Of a stretch of 64,000 nt of DNA, positions 10,815 through 21,385 are shown piece by piece. The stretch's first letter is position 1. Each line of letters opens with the position of its first letter. The translations under genes were made by a program, and so were the position numbers. The notes under the pieces were generated by a model. The model ran no database searches. It was not told the origin of the DNA and was given only the letters and a program-made list of their open reading frames with translations. The DNA lies in assembly GCA_903909815.1 (NCBI GenBank), contig CAIVXG010000014.1, positions 62,001 through 126,000 on the forward strand, in the 5' to 3' direction. Source of the stretch: an uncultured beta proteobacterium (GTDB lineage: Bacteria; Pseudomonadota; Gammaproteobacteria; Burkholderiales; Burkholderiaceae_C).

Positions 10815-11300
10815 ATGGGTCGGTCAGGAAGACATTGGAATCGCTGGATTATCGCTGCGGCGGCGGTCGCGACATTTCAGTTCAGCGGACTCTCTGGCGC
10901 CATGGGGCAAGGCAATCCACAACTGGACCTGCCGCACATCGCGCTGACAGCCGGAATGTACCAAATTGATGTTCAACTGGCCGTGACACCGGAGCAACGG
11001 GAAGTCGGTCTGATGCATCGCAAGGAGATGCCGTTGCACGAGGGCATGCTGTTTGTATTTGAACAAGCGTCAACCCAATGCTTCTGGATGAAAAACACCC
11101 TGATCCCGTTGACAGCGGCATTTGTCGCTGACGACGGCAGCATCGTGAATCTTGCGGACATGAAGCCCCAGACAACCCAATCTCATTGCTCGACTCAACC
11201 CGTGCGCTACGTCCTCGAAATGAACCAGGGATGGTTCGTGAGGAAGGGAATAAAATCCGGTTTCAAGCTCGCCGGAAAGCCCTTTGGATTGGCGCGATAG
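10815..11300 (+). CDS. DUF192 family exported protein
   Basis: A 161-residue protein with an N-terminal membrane or signal segment (residues about 10-32, WIIAAAAVATFQFSGLSGAMG) and one DUF192 domain. The domain motifs are seen: VAVTPEQREVGLMHR-type helix (here LAVTPEQREVGLMHR), MLFVFE, CFWMKNTLIPL and VRYVLEMNQGW. The function of DUF192 is not established. The start at 10815 has GGAG seven bases upstream; the frame runs on into the terminator, which rules out an earlier start. Its ribosome site abuts the preceding terminator, so expression needs read-through or a promoter inside the upstream gene. Confidence 0.88.
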   Translation: MGRSGRHWNRWIIAAAAVATFQFSGLSGAMGQGNPQLDLPHIALTAGMYQIDVQLAVTPEQREVGLMHRKEMPLHEGMLFVFEQASTQCFWMKNTLIPLTAAFVADDGSIVNLADMKPQTTQSHCSTQPVRYVLEMNQGWFVRKGIKSGFKLAGKPFGLAR

Positions 11301-11337
11301 CCGAGTTACTGCTGTTCCTGATGGGCGGTGTGCATAG

Positions 11338-11366
11338 AAAAAGCCGGCTCGAGGCCGGCTTTTTTG
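11338..11366. terminator. Bidirectional terminator between DUF192 gene and sodB
   Basis: AAAAAGCCGGC-TCGA-GCCGGCTTTTTT-type hairpin (stem 11340-11350 with 11352-11363) with A-run on one side and T-run on the other. It can end transcripts from both convergent genes. Confidence 0.9.
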
Positions 11367-11398
11367 GAAATTCACGCATCGATGCGTGGCCCAGGCGA

Positions 11399-11980
11399 TC
11401 AGGCGAAATTGGTCTGTGCAAAACCCCAGTTCACCAGCTTGTCCAGAAACGTTTCGACAAACTTTGCACGCAAATTGCGATAGTCGATGTAGTAGGCGTG
11501 CTCCCACACGTCCACGGTCAACAAGGCTTTGTCACCGGTCGTCAAGGGCGTGCCGGCCGCACCCATGTTGACAATATCCACTGAACCATCTGCCTTTTTC
11601 ACCAGCCAGGTCCAGCCCGAGCCGAAGTTGCCTACTGCGGATTTCACAAAGGCTTCCTTGAATGCCGCGTAACTACCCCATTTGGCATTGATTGCAGCAG
11701 CCAGCGCGCCTGCAGGCTCGCCACCGCCATTGGGCTGCATGCAGTTCCAAAAGAAGGTGTGATTCCAGATCTGCGCGGCGTTGTTGTAGACGCCGCCGCT
11801 GGACTTCTTGACAATGTCCTCCAGGTTCATGTTCTCGAAATCCGTGCCCTTTTGCAAATTATTGAGGTTCACGACGTAGGCATTGTGGTGTTTCCCATGG
11901 TGGTATTCCAGCGTTTCCTTGGAATAATTTGGGGCCAGGGCATCGATCGCGTAAGGCAGTGCGGGCAGGGTATGTTCCAT
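11399..11980 (-). CDS. sodB: Superoxide dismutase, Fe type
   Basis: Converts superoxide to peroxide and oxygen in the cytoplasm. At 193 residues it matches Fe-SOD length. Metal ligands are recognisable: the first histidine in [13 protein letters not shown], the second in IWNHTFFW, then aspartate and histidine in [13 protein letters not shown]. The N-terminus [17 protein letters not shown] is typical, with no signal peptide. AAGGAAA precedes the start. Fe rather than Mn is inferred from overall resemblance, and by-eye reading cannot exclude cambialistic use. Confidence 0.95.
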   Translation of the reverse strand: MEHTLPALPYAIDALAPNYSKETLEYHHGKHHNAYVVNLNNLQKGTDFENMNLEDIVKKSSGGVYNNAAQIWNHTFFWNCMQPNGGGEPAGALAAAINAKWGSYAAFKEAFVKSAVGNFGSGWTWLVKKADGSVDIVNMGAAGTPLTTGDKALLTVDVWEHAYYIDYRNLRAKFVETFLDKLVNWGFAQTNFA

Positions 11981-12025
11981 GATTTCCTTCGGTTTTGGGT
12001 TGGTGCAAAGCGCTGATTGTAGAAA

Positions 12026-13384
12026 TTATTTTGGATTCACACCGTCAACCGTCAGATCAACCTCTCCATCGGCAAGGCTTGCCCTGAGCGCTTGACCTGC
12101 TCGCGTCTGGCGCACGCTGGTAACGGCATGGCCGTGGGTGTCACGGAGCCAGGCAAAGCCTCGCTGCAGCACCAACGTCGGATCCAGCAGCTGTAAACGT
12201 AACGCCAACCGATCGAGCCGCAGCCGTTCATCCTGAAGGCTGGAGCTGAAAGCGCCTGCAACCGCGATCTTTAGCGACTGCAATTCCGCCCTCCCCTGCC
12301 GAATGCGGGTTTGCGCGGCATGGCGCAGGCACTGCTGCTGCAGCGCCAGATGCGATTGCGCCTGAGCCCAGCCAGTGGCGGGTCGACCCAGGCGCGAGCC
12401 GACAAAATCCAGCCGCTGGCTGAACGATTCAAGCCGCCGAACTGCCGCATCCTCGAGCCGCTTTTGCCACAAGTGCAGGGCCCGGTGCCACACTTCCTGC
12501 GGCTGGCATACCAACTCGGCAGCGGCCGTGGGGGTGGGAGCGCGCAGATCGGAGCAAAAATCCGCGATCGTGAAATCGGTCTCGTGCCCCACGCCGCAAA
12601 TCACCGGTACCGGGCTTTGAACGATGCAGTGTGCCAGTGCTTCGTCGTTAAAGGCCCAGAGGTCTTCCATCGACCCCCCGCCGCGCACCAGCAGGATGAC
12701 ATCGATCGGCGGCATGGCGGTCGGCGCCGCATCGGTCCCGGCGCCGACCACGCCGCTGCTCAGGCCGTACAGCGCCGACAGCGCCCCGACCAATTCAGCG
12801 CCCGCCTGGGGCCCCTGGACTAAGGCGGGCGACACGATCACCGGAATGTGGGGCACCCGGCGGCGCAAAGCCGTGACGACGTCGTGCAGGGCCGCAGCAC
12901 CCAGGGATGTGACCACGCCAATGGCGCGAGGCATCAGCGGTAAGCTCCTTTTGCGCCCAGCATCAAACAGGCCCATAGACTCCAGTTTGGCTTTGAGACG
13001 CAGAAACTGCTCGAACAGCGCACCCTGCCCGGCACGGCGCATGGTTTCGACAATGAGTTGCAAATCACCACGCTGCTCGTACACACCCAGGCGACCACGC
13101 AATTCCACCAGTTCACCGTCTCGCGGAGAAAAATCCAGCAGGCTGGCGGCGCGGCGAAACATGGCGCAGCGAATCTGACCTTGCTCATCTTTCACTGAAA
13201 AATAGCAGTGACCGCTGGCTGCACGTGAATAGCCGGAGATTTCCCCCCGCACCGTGACTGGATTGAAGCGTGCCTCCAGCGCATCGGCGACTGCGCGGCA
13301 CAAGGCCCCAACCTGCCAGACCCTTGCAGCGGTGCCCATGAGGCCCGGCTCGCCCCCAAGCCCGGAGGCAAACGATTCAGTCAT
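12026..13384 (-). CDS. xseA: Exodeoxyribonuclease VII large subunit XseA
   Basis: Large subunit of the single-strand-specific exonuclease VII, which works with XseB (not in this window). The 452-residue protein has an N-terminal OB-fold (residues about 25-120, with VRGEISGYSRAASGHCYFSVKD) and the catalytic core with GVVTSLGAAALHDV and RGGGSMEDLWAFND. A helical C-terminal region for small-subunit binding follows. Start 13384 (MTESF) has GGAAGG nine bases upstream, better than ATGs further out. sodB lies 45 bp downstream in the same direction. Confidence 0.95.
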   Translation of the reverse strand: MTESFASGLGGEPGLMGTAARVWQVGALCRAVADALEARFNPVTVRGEISGYSRAASGHCYFSVKDEQGQIRCAMFRRAASLLDFSPRDGELVELRGRLGVYEQRGDLQLIVETMRRAGQGALFEQFLRLKAKLESMGLFDAGRKRSLPLMPRAIGVVTSLGAAALHDVVTALRRRVPHIPVIVSPALVQGPQAGAELVGALSALYGLSSGVVGAGTDAAPTAMPPIDVILLVRGGGSMEDLWAFNDEALAHCIVQSPVPVICGVGHETDFTIADFCSDLRAPTPTAAAELVCQPQEVWHRALHLWQKRLEDAAVRRLESFSQRLDFVGSRLGRPATGWAQAQSHLALQQQCLRHAAQTRIRQGRAELQSLKIAVAGAFSSSLQDERLRLDRLALRLQLLDPTLVLQRGFAWLRDTHGHAVTSVRQTRAGQALRASLADGEVDLTVDGVNPK

Positions 13385-13717
13385 GACGCGCATCCTTCCC
13401 ACAGCCAAGAGGAGCGCGCAAGTAAGCTGCGAAAACGGTCCCGATCGCCAGGCCTGCGATGCACGTGCTTGATTTCATTGGAAATATCTTTGCTCAAACT
13501 TTAATCAATCTGTTCGGGCCACGTGCTGGCGCGGGTCCGCGCCAGCACGCAGTCAGGTTGTTCACAAACTTGTCCACAGATTTTGTGGGCTAAAGATGTC
13601 ATCCCCGTGGCGCACCGGCCCGCAGCAGGGGGACTCGCTTATCGTCCGCGCCAACCTGGGCGACCCCTTCCGGGCTGCGCCATAATCCCCGTGCCCCACA
13701 TCAGTCCGGAGAGTTCA
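13385..13717. other. Divergent intergenic region with a perfect inverted repeat and two DnaA-box-like 9-mers
   Basis: A 333-bp gap between xseA and exbB. It holds a perfect 12-bp-arm inverted repeat (13523-13534 and 13537-13548, 2-nt spacer). Two 9-mers follow, TTGTTCACA (13558-13566) and TTGTCCACA (13570-13578), each one base from the DnaA-box consensus TTATNCACA. No gene is supported here. Confidence 0.5.
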
Positions 13718-14344
13718 TTGCTTTCGATCATACAAGCCGCCGGTTGGCCCATCTGGCCCTTGATTGTTTGTTCCATACTGGCGCTGGCGCTCGTGATCGA
13801 ACGCTTCGTCAGCCTGAAAACGTCCCGCATCGCTCCTGTCCGATTGCTGGACGAAGCCTTGCGGGTAGCGCGCGAAGCAGTACCCATCCCTGACGTGGTG
13901 AACCAGTTGGAAAAGAGTTCCGCCATGGGCGAAGTCTTGGCCAGCGGGCTGCGCGCACTGAACGCCAATCCGCGCTGTGCCGAGCAGGACTTGCGTGCAA
14001 CCATGGAAGGCGCCGGGCGCGAAGTCGCACACCGAATGGAGCGTTACCTGAGTGCTCTTGCCACCATCGCCTCTGCGGCTCCGCTGTTGGGTCTGCTGGG
14101 CACGGTCATCGGCATGATCGAGATCTTTGGTTCGCAGTCGCCGACCAGCGGCGCCAACCCCGCCCAACTGGCGCACGGCATTTCCGTGGCACTTTACAAC
14201 ACCGCGTTCGGCTTGATGGTGGCGATCCCGTCGCTGATCTTTTGGCGTTACTTCCGTGCCCGTGTCGACGCCCAACTGCTCACATTGGAGTTGGCGGCCG
14301 AACGCTTTCTGCGGCACATCAACACACTGCGTCGCGCCGCATGA
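13718..14344 (+). CDS. exbB: ExbB/TolQ family proton-channel protein
   Basis: An inner-membrane protein of the MotA/TolQ/ExbB family that uses the proton gradient to energise TonB or Tol systems. The 208-residue form has three predicted membrane segments: near residues 10-28 ([20 protein letters not shown]), about 110-130 ([20 protein letters not shown]) and about 150-170. The family motif [14 protein letters not shown] is present. A TTG start at 13718 with GGAG six bases upstream fits; GTG 13691 is an alternative. An exbD/tolR partner normally follows. Here lpxK starts inside the exbB stop (ATGA overlap) and no exbD is present. Confidence 0.85.
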   Translation: MLSIIQAAGWPIWPLIVCSILALALVIERFVSLKTSRIAPVRLLDEALRVAREAVPIPDVVNQLEKSSAMGEVLASGLRALNANPRCAEQDLRATMEGAGREVAHRMERYLSALATIASAAPLLGLLGTVIGMIEIFGSQSPTSGANPAQLAHGISVALYNTAFGLMVAIPSLIFWRYFRARVDAQLLTLELAAERFLRHINTLRRAA

Positions 14345-15393
14345 CGGGAGTTGAGTCCAGGCAGGGCGCGGTGCAACTCATTTGGATCCGCCGGGGCCCT
14401 TTGGCCAGGCTGCTTTTACCCATTTCATGGTGCTTTCGGCTGTTGCTGAGTCTGCGCCGGACCCTATATCGGTGGGGCGTGTTCAGGAGCCACAGGGCAC
14501 AGGTGCCGGTGATCGTGGTGGGCAACGTCATCGCGGGGGGCGCTGGAAAGACCCCGGTGGTGATGGCGCTGGTGCAGCACTTGCAGGCGGTTGGCCTGCA
14601 CCCAGGCGTGATCTCGCGTGGTTACGGGCGCAGTACGAACGGATGCCGCGAAGTGCACGAGCACAGCCTGCCCAGCGAAGTCGGCGACGAAGCGCAACTG
14701 ATCCAGCGCCGCTGCCAGGTGCCGGTCTTCGTGGCGGCAAAGCGGCTGCAGGCAGCCCAGGCATTGCTGGCACAGCATCCCCAAACCGATGTGCTGTTGT
14801 GTGACGACGGCCTGCAGCATCTGGCACTGCAGCGCGATATCGATATTTGCGTCTTTGACGAACGCGGCGTTGGAAATGGATGGGTATTGCCATCAGGTCC
14901 GCTGCGCGAACCCTGGCCGCGCAAGGTCGATCTGGTGCTGCATACAGGCGCCATTGCGGCCTTTGCGGGCTATCAGGCGCGGCGTGAATTGGCGCCTTAC
15001 GCATTGCGTCAGGATGGATCGAGAATCTCGCTGAGCGAGTTGCGCACAAAGCGATTGGTGGCCGTGGCAGGCATTGCCCATCCGCAGAATTTTTTCGCCA
15101 TGCTGCGTGGCAGCGGCCTCACCCTGTTACAAACCATCGCGCTCCCTGATCACTATTCGTTCGACGGTTGGCAAGTCTCGCTGCAGCCGCTTGACACGCT
15201 GGTATGCACGGAAAAGGATGCGACCAAGCTCTGGCGTACGCACGCGACGGCTCTGGCCGTGCCATTGGCGCTTGAGCTCGAACCCGCCTTCCTGTCAGCG
15301 CTGGATGCCCTGCTTCCCGCGCATCTCAGGGCAAAGCTATCATCGAGAGAACACTCCAACCGAGAACCATCCCATGGACAGCAAACTTCTTGA
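14341..15393 (+). CDS. lpxK: Tetraacyldisaccharide 4'-kinase LpxK
   Basis: Phosphorylates the 4' position of the lipid A precursor at the inner membrane. The 350-residue protein has an N-terminal membrane-anchoring helix (around residues 20-45) and the P-loop [11 protein letters not shown] at 61-71. DDGLQHL is a typical family motif, and the C-terminal [10 protein letters not shown] is also recognisable. The ATG overlaps the exbB stop by 4 nt and the 3' end overlaps the next gene by 20 nt, so the set exbB-lpxK-trm112-kdsB looks translationally coupled. Confidence 0.95.
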   Translation: MTGVESRQGAVQLIWIRRGPLARLLLPISWCFRLLLSLRRTLYRWGVFRSHRAQVPVIVVGNVIAGGAGKTPVVMALVQHLQAVGLHPGVISRGYGRSTNGCREVHEHSLPSEVGDEAQLIQRRCQVPVFVAAKRLQAAQALLAQHPQTDVLLCDDGLQHLALQRDIDICVFDERGVGNGWVLPSGPLREPWPRKVDLVLHTGAIAAFAGYQARRELAPYALRQDGSRISLSELRTKRLVAVAGIAHPQNFFAMLRGSGLTLLQTIALPDHYSFDGWQVSLQPLDTLVCTEKDATKLWRTHATALAVPLALELEPAFLSALDALLPAHLRAKLSSREHSNREPSHGQQTS

Positions 15394-15559
15394 ACTCCTG
15401 GTCTGCCCTGTGACCAAGGGAACGCTGCAATACGACCGTGATCGGCAGGAACTGATTTCACGCAGTGCCCGACTCGCCTATCCGGTGCGCGACGGTATAC
15501 CGGTGCTGCTGGAAGGCGAAGCCCGCGTGCTGACCGACGAAGAGCTTGAGCAGAAATAG
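15374..15559 (+). CDS. Trm112/YcaR family small protein
   Basis: A 61-residue protein of the Trm112 (UPF0434, YcaR) family. It opens [16 protein letters not shown] and carries [16 protein letters not shown], the usual C-terminal signature. One Cys-Pro pair (CPVTKG) remains of the zinc-ribbon seen in some relatives. Its role in bacteria is not settled. It is consistently found between lpxK and kdsB, and here it overlaps the lpxK end by 20 nt and precedes kdsB by 30 bp. Confidence 0.9.
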   Translation: MDSKLLELLVCPVTKGTLQYDRDRQELISRSARLAYPVRDGIPVLLEGEARVLTDEELEQK

Positions 15560-15589
15560 CCGCTCCGTACCACAGGGGCCAGCGCCAGC

Positions 15590-16357
15590 ATGAACTACAC
15601 CGTACTGATTCCCGCCCGGCTCGCCTCCACCCGCCTTCCGAACAAGCCTTTGGCCGACATTGTTGGTGTGCCGATGGTGGTGCGTGTAGCGCAACGCGTT
15701 GCCAGCAGCGTCCAGGGTGAGGCACCTCCTCGGGTGGTGGTGGCGGGGGACAGCCCTGAGATCATTGCCGCCTGCCGTGAACACCACATCGAAGCGGTGC
15801 TCACGCACCAGGACCATCCCTCGGGCAGCGATCGCTTGGCACAGGCCTGCGAACTGTTGGAACTGAGCGACGACGAGATCGTGGTCAATGTGCAAGGTGA
15901 TGAACCCCTGATCGAGCCTGCGCTGGTCAATGCGGTGGCGCTGGTGCTGCAACAGCAGACGCACGCCAGCATGAGCACGGCCGCGCACTTCATCGACAGC
16001 GTGGCCGAATTCAACAACCCCAACGTCGTGAAGGTGGTGCTCGACGCGTCGAGCAACGCGCTGTATTTCAGCCGTGCGCCTATCCCCTGGTGGCGCGACG
16101 GCTCCGCATCGGGACTGGCGCAATTGCCCACGCCCAGACCGCTGCGGCACATAGGAATCTATGGCTATCGAGTCGGCTTTCTGCGTCAATTCCCCAAACT
16201 CGCGCAAGCCCCGATGGAACTGATCGAAGCGCTGGAGCAGTTACGCGCCTTGTGGCACGGGTACCGGATTGTGGTGCATGTGAGCGCGCTGGCACCGGGG
16301 CCGGGCGTGGACACGCAGGAAGACCTGGAACGGGTCAGACAAATTTTTCGCCGATGA
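15590..16357 (+). CDS. kdsB: CMP-KDO synthetase KdsB
   Basis: 3-deoxy-manno-octulosonate cytidylyltransferase, which activates KDO for lipopolysaccharide core synthesis. The 255-residue protein has the nucleotidyltransferase motif [15 protein letters not shown] at its N-terminus, [11 protein letters not shown], and NVQGDEPLI for nucleotide and metal binding. [12 protein letters not shown] is the conserved C-terminal sugar-binding part. It closes the lpxK-trm112-kdsB group. Confidence 0.96.
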   Translation: MNYTVLIPARLASTRLPNKPLADIVGVPMVVRVAQRVASSVQGEAPPRVVVAGDSPEIIAACREHHIEAVLTHQDHPSGSDRLAQACELLELSDDEIVVNVQGDEPLIEPALVNAVALVLQQQTHASMSTAAHFIDSVAEFNNPNVVKVVLDASSNALYFSRAPIPWWRDGSASGLAQLPTPRPLRHIGIYGYRVGFLRQFPKLAQAPMELIEALEQLRALWHGYRIVVHVSALAPGPGVDTQEDLERVRQIFRR

Positions 16358-16461
16358 GGCTCGCGCACGCGTAAGCCGGGCACAAGGCCGTGCGTGCTAT
16401 TCTTGCTGTCAACGAAGCGTTGCGGGCCAAGCCACCTCCAAGCAGCGCCACAAGATCTTGA

Positions 16462-18149
<1,688 letters not shown>

Positions 18150-18151
18150 GC

Positions 18152-18203
18152 TTGCAATCTTTCGAAAACTGAATAAAAATACAGCTACTGGACATTAATA
18201 CAG
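18152..18203 (+). promoter_or_regulatory. lexA promoter with two tandem LexA (SOS) boxes
   Basis: Two 16-bp matches to CTGT-N8-ACAG lie in tandem: CTGA-N8-ACAG at 18169-18184 and CTGG-N8-ACAG at 18188-18203, each with one mismatch in the left half and a perfect right half. Their spacing is 19 bp. A TTGCAA / AAAAAT pair (18152-18157, 18175-18180, 17-bp spacer) could be the promoter, with box 1 covering the -10. Autoregulation by LexA is the expected meaning. Confidence 0.85.
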
Positions 18204-18250
18204 CCTTTCCAGCCATCCATTCAGTGGGCCCACCCAAAGGAGATGCCATC

Positions 18251-18937
18251 ATGACCGACCTGCCAGTGTTTTCCGTCAAGTTGACAGCCCGTCAACAACA
18301 GATATTGGAACTCATCCAGAACGCCATTGCCCACACCGGTGCTCCACCCACACGGGCGGAGATAGCACATGAACTGGGATTCAAATCGGCGAACGCGGCC
18401 GAAGAACACTTGCAGGCACTGGCACGCAAGGGCGTGATCGAACTCGTGAGCGGCACCTCGCGCGGCATCCGGCTTAAAACCGACACCTTGCGCAGCATTC
18501 ATGAGTCCCGTTTCAAGCACTTTGCCAACCCGCTGCAAACCCTGGCCAATCTGGTCTTGCCGCTGGTTGGGCGCGTGGCCGCAGGCTCTCCGATTCTGGC
18601 GCAAGAGCATGTGGATCGGTCCTACAGTTTCGAAAGCAGCCTGTTTCAAAGCCAACCCGATTACCTGCTCAAGGTGCGCGGCATGTCGATGCGGGACGCC
18701 GGCATCATGGACGGTGACCTGCTGGCAGTACAAGCGACCAAGGAGGCCAAGAATGGGCAGATCGTGGTGGCGCGTCTGGGCGACGATGTGACTGTGAAGC
18801 GCTATCGGCGTAACAAGGATGTGATTGAACTGCACGCCGAAAACCCCGACTACGCCACCATCGTGGTACAGCCGGGTGAGGCGTTTGAGATAGAAGGTCT
18901 TGCGGTGGGACTGATCCGCAACACCATGTTGATGTAG
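18251..18937 (+). CDS. lexA: LexA repressor, S24 peptidase
   Basis: Master repressor of the SOS response, self-cleaving when bound to RecA filaments. The 228-residue protein has the winged helix-turn-helix (residues 8-72, with [10 protein letters not shown]) and the S24 domain. The Ala-Gly cleavage site is A111-G112, the nucleophile S146 (GMSMRDAGI) and the base K183 (VTVKRY); these spacings equal those in E. coli LexA (34 and 71 residues from the scissile glycine). The interdomain linker is longer than in E. coli. Start 18251 has AAAGGAG eight bases upstream. Confidence 0.97.
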   Translation: MTDLPVFSVKLTARQQQILELIQNAIAHTGAPPTRAEIAHELGFKSANAAEEHLQALARKGVIELVSGTSRGIRLKTDTLRSIHESRFKHFANPLQTLANLVLPLVGRVAAGSPILAQEHVDRSYSFESSLFQSQPDYLLKVRGMSMRDAGIMDGDLLAVQATKEAKNGQIVVARLGDDVTVKRYRRNKDVIELHAENPDYATIVVQPGEAFEIEGLAVGLIRNTMLM

Positions 18938-18982
18938 ACCGTCGTAGCTGCCGCTGTCGTGCTTTAGATTGAAGGAAATGCC

Positions 18983-19294
18983 ATGGGAATTGCCTTGTTC
19001 ACAACCGCCAAGTTGTTCGCCCCTGTTCTCACGTTCTTCAGTGACCGGGTGATCCGGGCCGCACAGCGCTGGCGCCGACCGCCGTCCACAGGCAACGCCT
19101 GCGTTCGCCCCACCCCTGTGCCTGCAGCCTGCGGTCCGCAAACAGCAAGGCAGCGACCGTTGCGTGTGGTGCGGGTGCTGGATGGCGTCCAGGGTCAACG
19201 TGCTTGTGGACGCATGGTGATCTCAGGCCGCATGGCAGACGTCTGCGCTGAACTGGACCGCCTAGCCGCACTCGAAGGCCTAGTTGCAACATGA
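18983..19294 (+). CDS. Small conserved-looking protein downstream of lexA
   Basis: A 103-residue protein not assigned to a known domain. The N-terminus is hydrophobic (MGIALFTTAKLFAPVLTFF), the middle is Arg/Pro-rich and low complexity, and the C-terminal 40 residues (VVRVLDG...GRMVISGRMADVCAELDRLAALE) look like a compact folded unit, the part most likely conserved. A GAAGGAAA ribosome site precedes the ATG. It starts 45 bp after lexA on the same strand and may share its SOS control. The following 282 bp up to 19576 hold no supported gene. Confidence 0.65.
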   Translation: MGIALFTTAKLFAPVLTFFSDRVIRAAQRWRRPPSTGNACVRPTPVPAACGPQTARQRPLRVVRVLDGVQGQRACGRMVISGRMADVCAELDRLAALEGLVAT

Positions 19295-19576
19295 ACAGGC
19301 ATCTCAGTCGCGACCGCCGTGCAGGCAGTCGCCCTTGCCAAGTTCCACGCGGTTGTGGCGCTGGATGATATTGGCGCTGGTTGCGTGAAGCAGCAGATTG
19401 GGCAATGCCCGTGTTTCAGGTAGGGAACGGCTTTGCTGGTCTGACGGGCCTTGGTCTAGTAGTGTCGCGACATCTGCCTGCGCCGGTATTTCTGCGCTTG
19501 CCGCGAACCCAAGGGTCTGGGCGTCTTGACGACCAGGTTGCGTCACTTTCAGTCCAACAAGAGGCACAATTGGGGC

Positions 19577-20584
19577 ATGAATATTGTGATCCTCGACGAC
19601 TATCAGGACGCGGTGCGAAAGCTGCAGTGCGCATCCAAGCTTGAAGCCTTTCCCGCCAAGGTTTATACCAACACGGTCAAGGGCCTGGGCCAATTGTCGG
19701 TGCGCCTCAAAGATGCCGACGTGATCGTGCTGATTCGCGAACGCACGCACATCAGTCGCCAGTTGGTGGAAAAACTGCCGAAACTCAAGTTGATTGTGCA
19801 AACCGGTCGCGTTGGCAGCCATATCGACCTGGCCGCCTGCACCGAACGCGGTATCGCCGTGGCCGAGGGCACGGGCTCACCGGTTGCGCCAGCCGAGCTC
19901 ACCTGGGCGTTGATCATGGCAGCCACACGACGATTACCTCAATACATCGGCAACCTCAAGCATGGCGCCTGGCAGCAGTCGGGCCTCAAGGCCGCATCCA
20001 TGCCCGCGAACTTCGGCATTGGCACTGTTCTCAAGGGCAAGACTTTGGGAATCTGGGGCTTTGGCAAGATCGGTCAGCTGCTCGCGGGCTATGGCCGAGC
20101 CTTCGGCATGCAGGTGATGGTATGGGGCAGCGAGAATTCACGGCAAGCGGCAGTGGCCACGGGCTATACCGTCGCCGACAGCAAACAACAGTTTTTCATG
20201 GAAAGCGATGTATTGAGCCTGCATCTGCGACTGAACGACGTCACTCGCGGCGCAGTCACATCCGAGGATCTGTCGCTGATGAAGCCCACGGCCCTGCTGG
20301 TAAACACATCGCGCGCTGAGTTGATCGAGCCCGACGCCTTGATCGCGGCACTCAATCGGGGACGCCCCGGTCTCGCCGCAATCGATGTGTTCGAGACCGA
20401 ACCCATTTTGCAGGGCCACGCCTTGTTGCGTCTGGAGAACTGCATCTGCACGCCGCACATCGGCTACGTCGAGCAGGACAGCTACGAGCTCTACTTTGGC
20501 TCGGCGTTCGACAACGTGGTGAACTTCATCAAGGGCACACCCACCAACATCGTCAATCCGGGAGCGCTGCAGGTGCGACGCTAA
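19577..20584 (+). CDS. D-2-hydroxyacid dehydrogenase family protein
   Basis: An NAD-dependent oxidoreductase of the D-isomer-specific 2-hydroxyacid dehydrogenase family (335 residues). The Rossmann motif is in GIWGFGKIG. The catalytic arginine is in NTSRAELI, glutamate in VFETEP and histidine in CTPHIGY. Substrate cannot be read from sequence; phosphoglycerate dehydrogenase-like and hydroxypyruvate reductase-like members both resemble it. ATG 19577 begins the MNIVILDDYQD strand typical of this subgroup. The GST gene is convergent 18 bp downstream. Confidence 0.88.
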   Translation: MNIVILDDYQDAVRKLQCASKLEAFPAKVYTNTVKGLGQLSVRLKDADVIVLIRERTHISRQLVEKLPKLKLIVQTGRVGSHIDLAACTERGIAVAEGTGSPVAPAELTWALIMAATRRLPQYIGNLKHGAWQQSGLKAASMPANFGIGTVLKGKTLGIWGFGKIGQLLAGYGRAFGMQVMVWGSENSRQAAVATGYTVADSKQQFFMESDVLSLHLRLNDVTRGAVTSEDLSLMKPTALLVNTSRAELIEPDALIAALNRGRPGLAAIDVFETEPILQGHALLRLENCICTPHIGYVEQDSYELYFGSAFDNVVNFIKGTPTNIVNPGALQVRR

Positions 20585-20602
20585 GGCTTGATGCCGCCTG
20601 GA

Positions 20603-21268
20603 TCAAGGTGCCTTGGCGCTGACCCGCGCCATCATGAGTTCGGTGCTTATTTTTCGATCTACGGTCACCTTTTGCACCGTCGCCCGTTCGCTCATGCGCT
20701 TGAGGTAGTCGCGCACCGGCAGCGCAGCCAAGTGGTCTTCACCGAAAATGAGCTTGCTGGTGCTGCTCACCAACGGCAGGTGCACGATCGCGGCGCAATC
20801 GGCCAGGGTGAATGCATCTCCGGCGATATAGGGGGAAAATTTGGCTAATTGAGCAAAACCTGCTGCCCCTTTGAGCAACAGCTTGCGGCAGCGTTCCTTG
20901 GCGGCGTCGCTTGCCTTTCCACCAAAAAATGCCTCGCCATAAAGCTCGCGCGCCACCAACTCCAGGTGCAGCTCCAAGAACAGAATCAGTTCTCGCACTT
21001 TGGCTGCTGCATAGGGGTCTGCAGGCAACAAGGGGCACTGGGGGTAGGCTGCCTCGATGTACTCCGCGCAGGCGATGGATTCGCACAACGGGCCTTGGGG
21101 CGTATTCAGGAACGGCACCTTGCCCAGGGGCGAAGCGCTCACAACTTTGGGATCAGCCATACCGGTCCAGGCCAGGACTTCCTCGAAGGGCGCGCCTTTT
21201 TCCAGGAGCTGAAGCTTGATCTTGTTGTAGTAATTGCTGGCCGAGAAGCCACAAAGTTGCAGGTTCAT
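20603..21268 (-). CDS. Glutathione S-transferase family protein
   Basis: A 221-residue GST-like protein. The N-terminal thioredoxin-fold domain begins MNLQLCGFSASNYYNKIKL, with the glutathione-binding stretch VPFLNTPQGPLCESIACAEY (about residues 53-72). The C-terminal helical domain includes FTLADCAAIVHLPL, the conserved N-capping motif. The candidate catalytic residue is Ser10 or a Tyr near residue 13. The substrate is unknown. Start 21268 is fixed by the domain boundary. The gene is divergent from the enoyl-CoA hydratase. Confidence 0.88.
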   Translation of the reverse strand: MNLQLCGFSASNYYNKIKLQLLEKGAPFEEVLAWTGMADPKVVSASPLGKVPFLNTPQGPLCESIACAEYIEAAYPQCPLLPADPYAAAKVRELILFLELHLELVARELYGEAFFGGKASDAAKERCRKLLLKGAAGFAQLAKFSPYIAGDAFTLADCAAIVHLPLVSSTSKLIFGEDHLAALPVRDYLKRMSERATVQKVTVDRKISTELMMARVSAKAP

Positions 21269-21385
21269 GACGGTGTTTCCAATTGATCGAAAATGCAGAG
21301 TGGGGGCGTTGTCGCGCAATTTTGGCGTGCACTCCAGCGCGGGCCCCAGTGTCACGCAATAATGGCCCCTTTGCCCGTCCCAAAC

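Noticed and set aside
19295-19576. A gene in the gap before the 2-hydroxyacid dehydrogenase
   Set aside because: Only short frames that overlap the next gene on the opposite strand; no motif or ribosome site.
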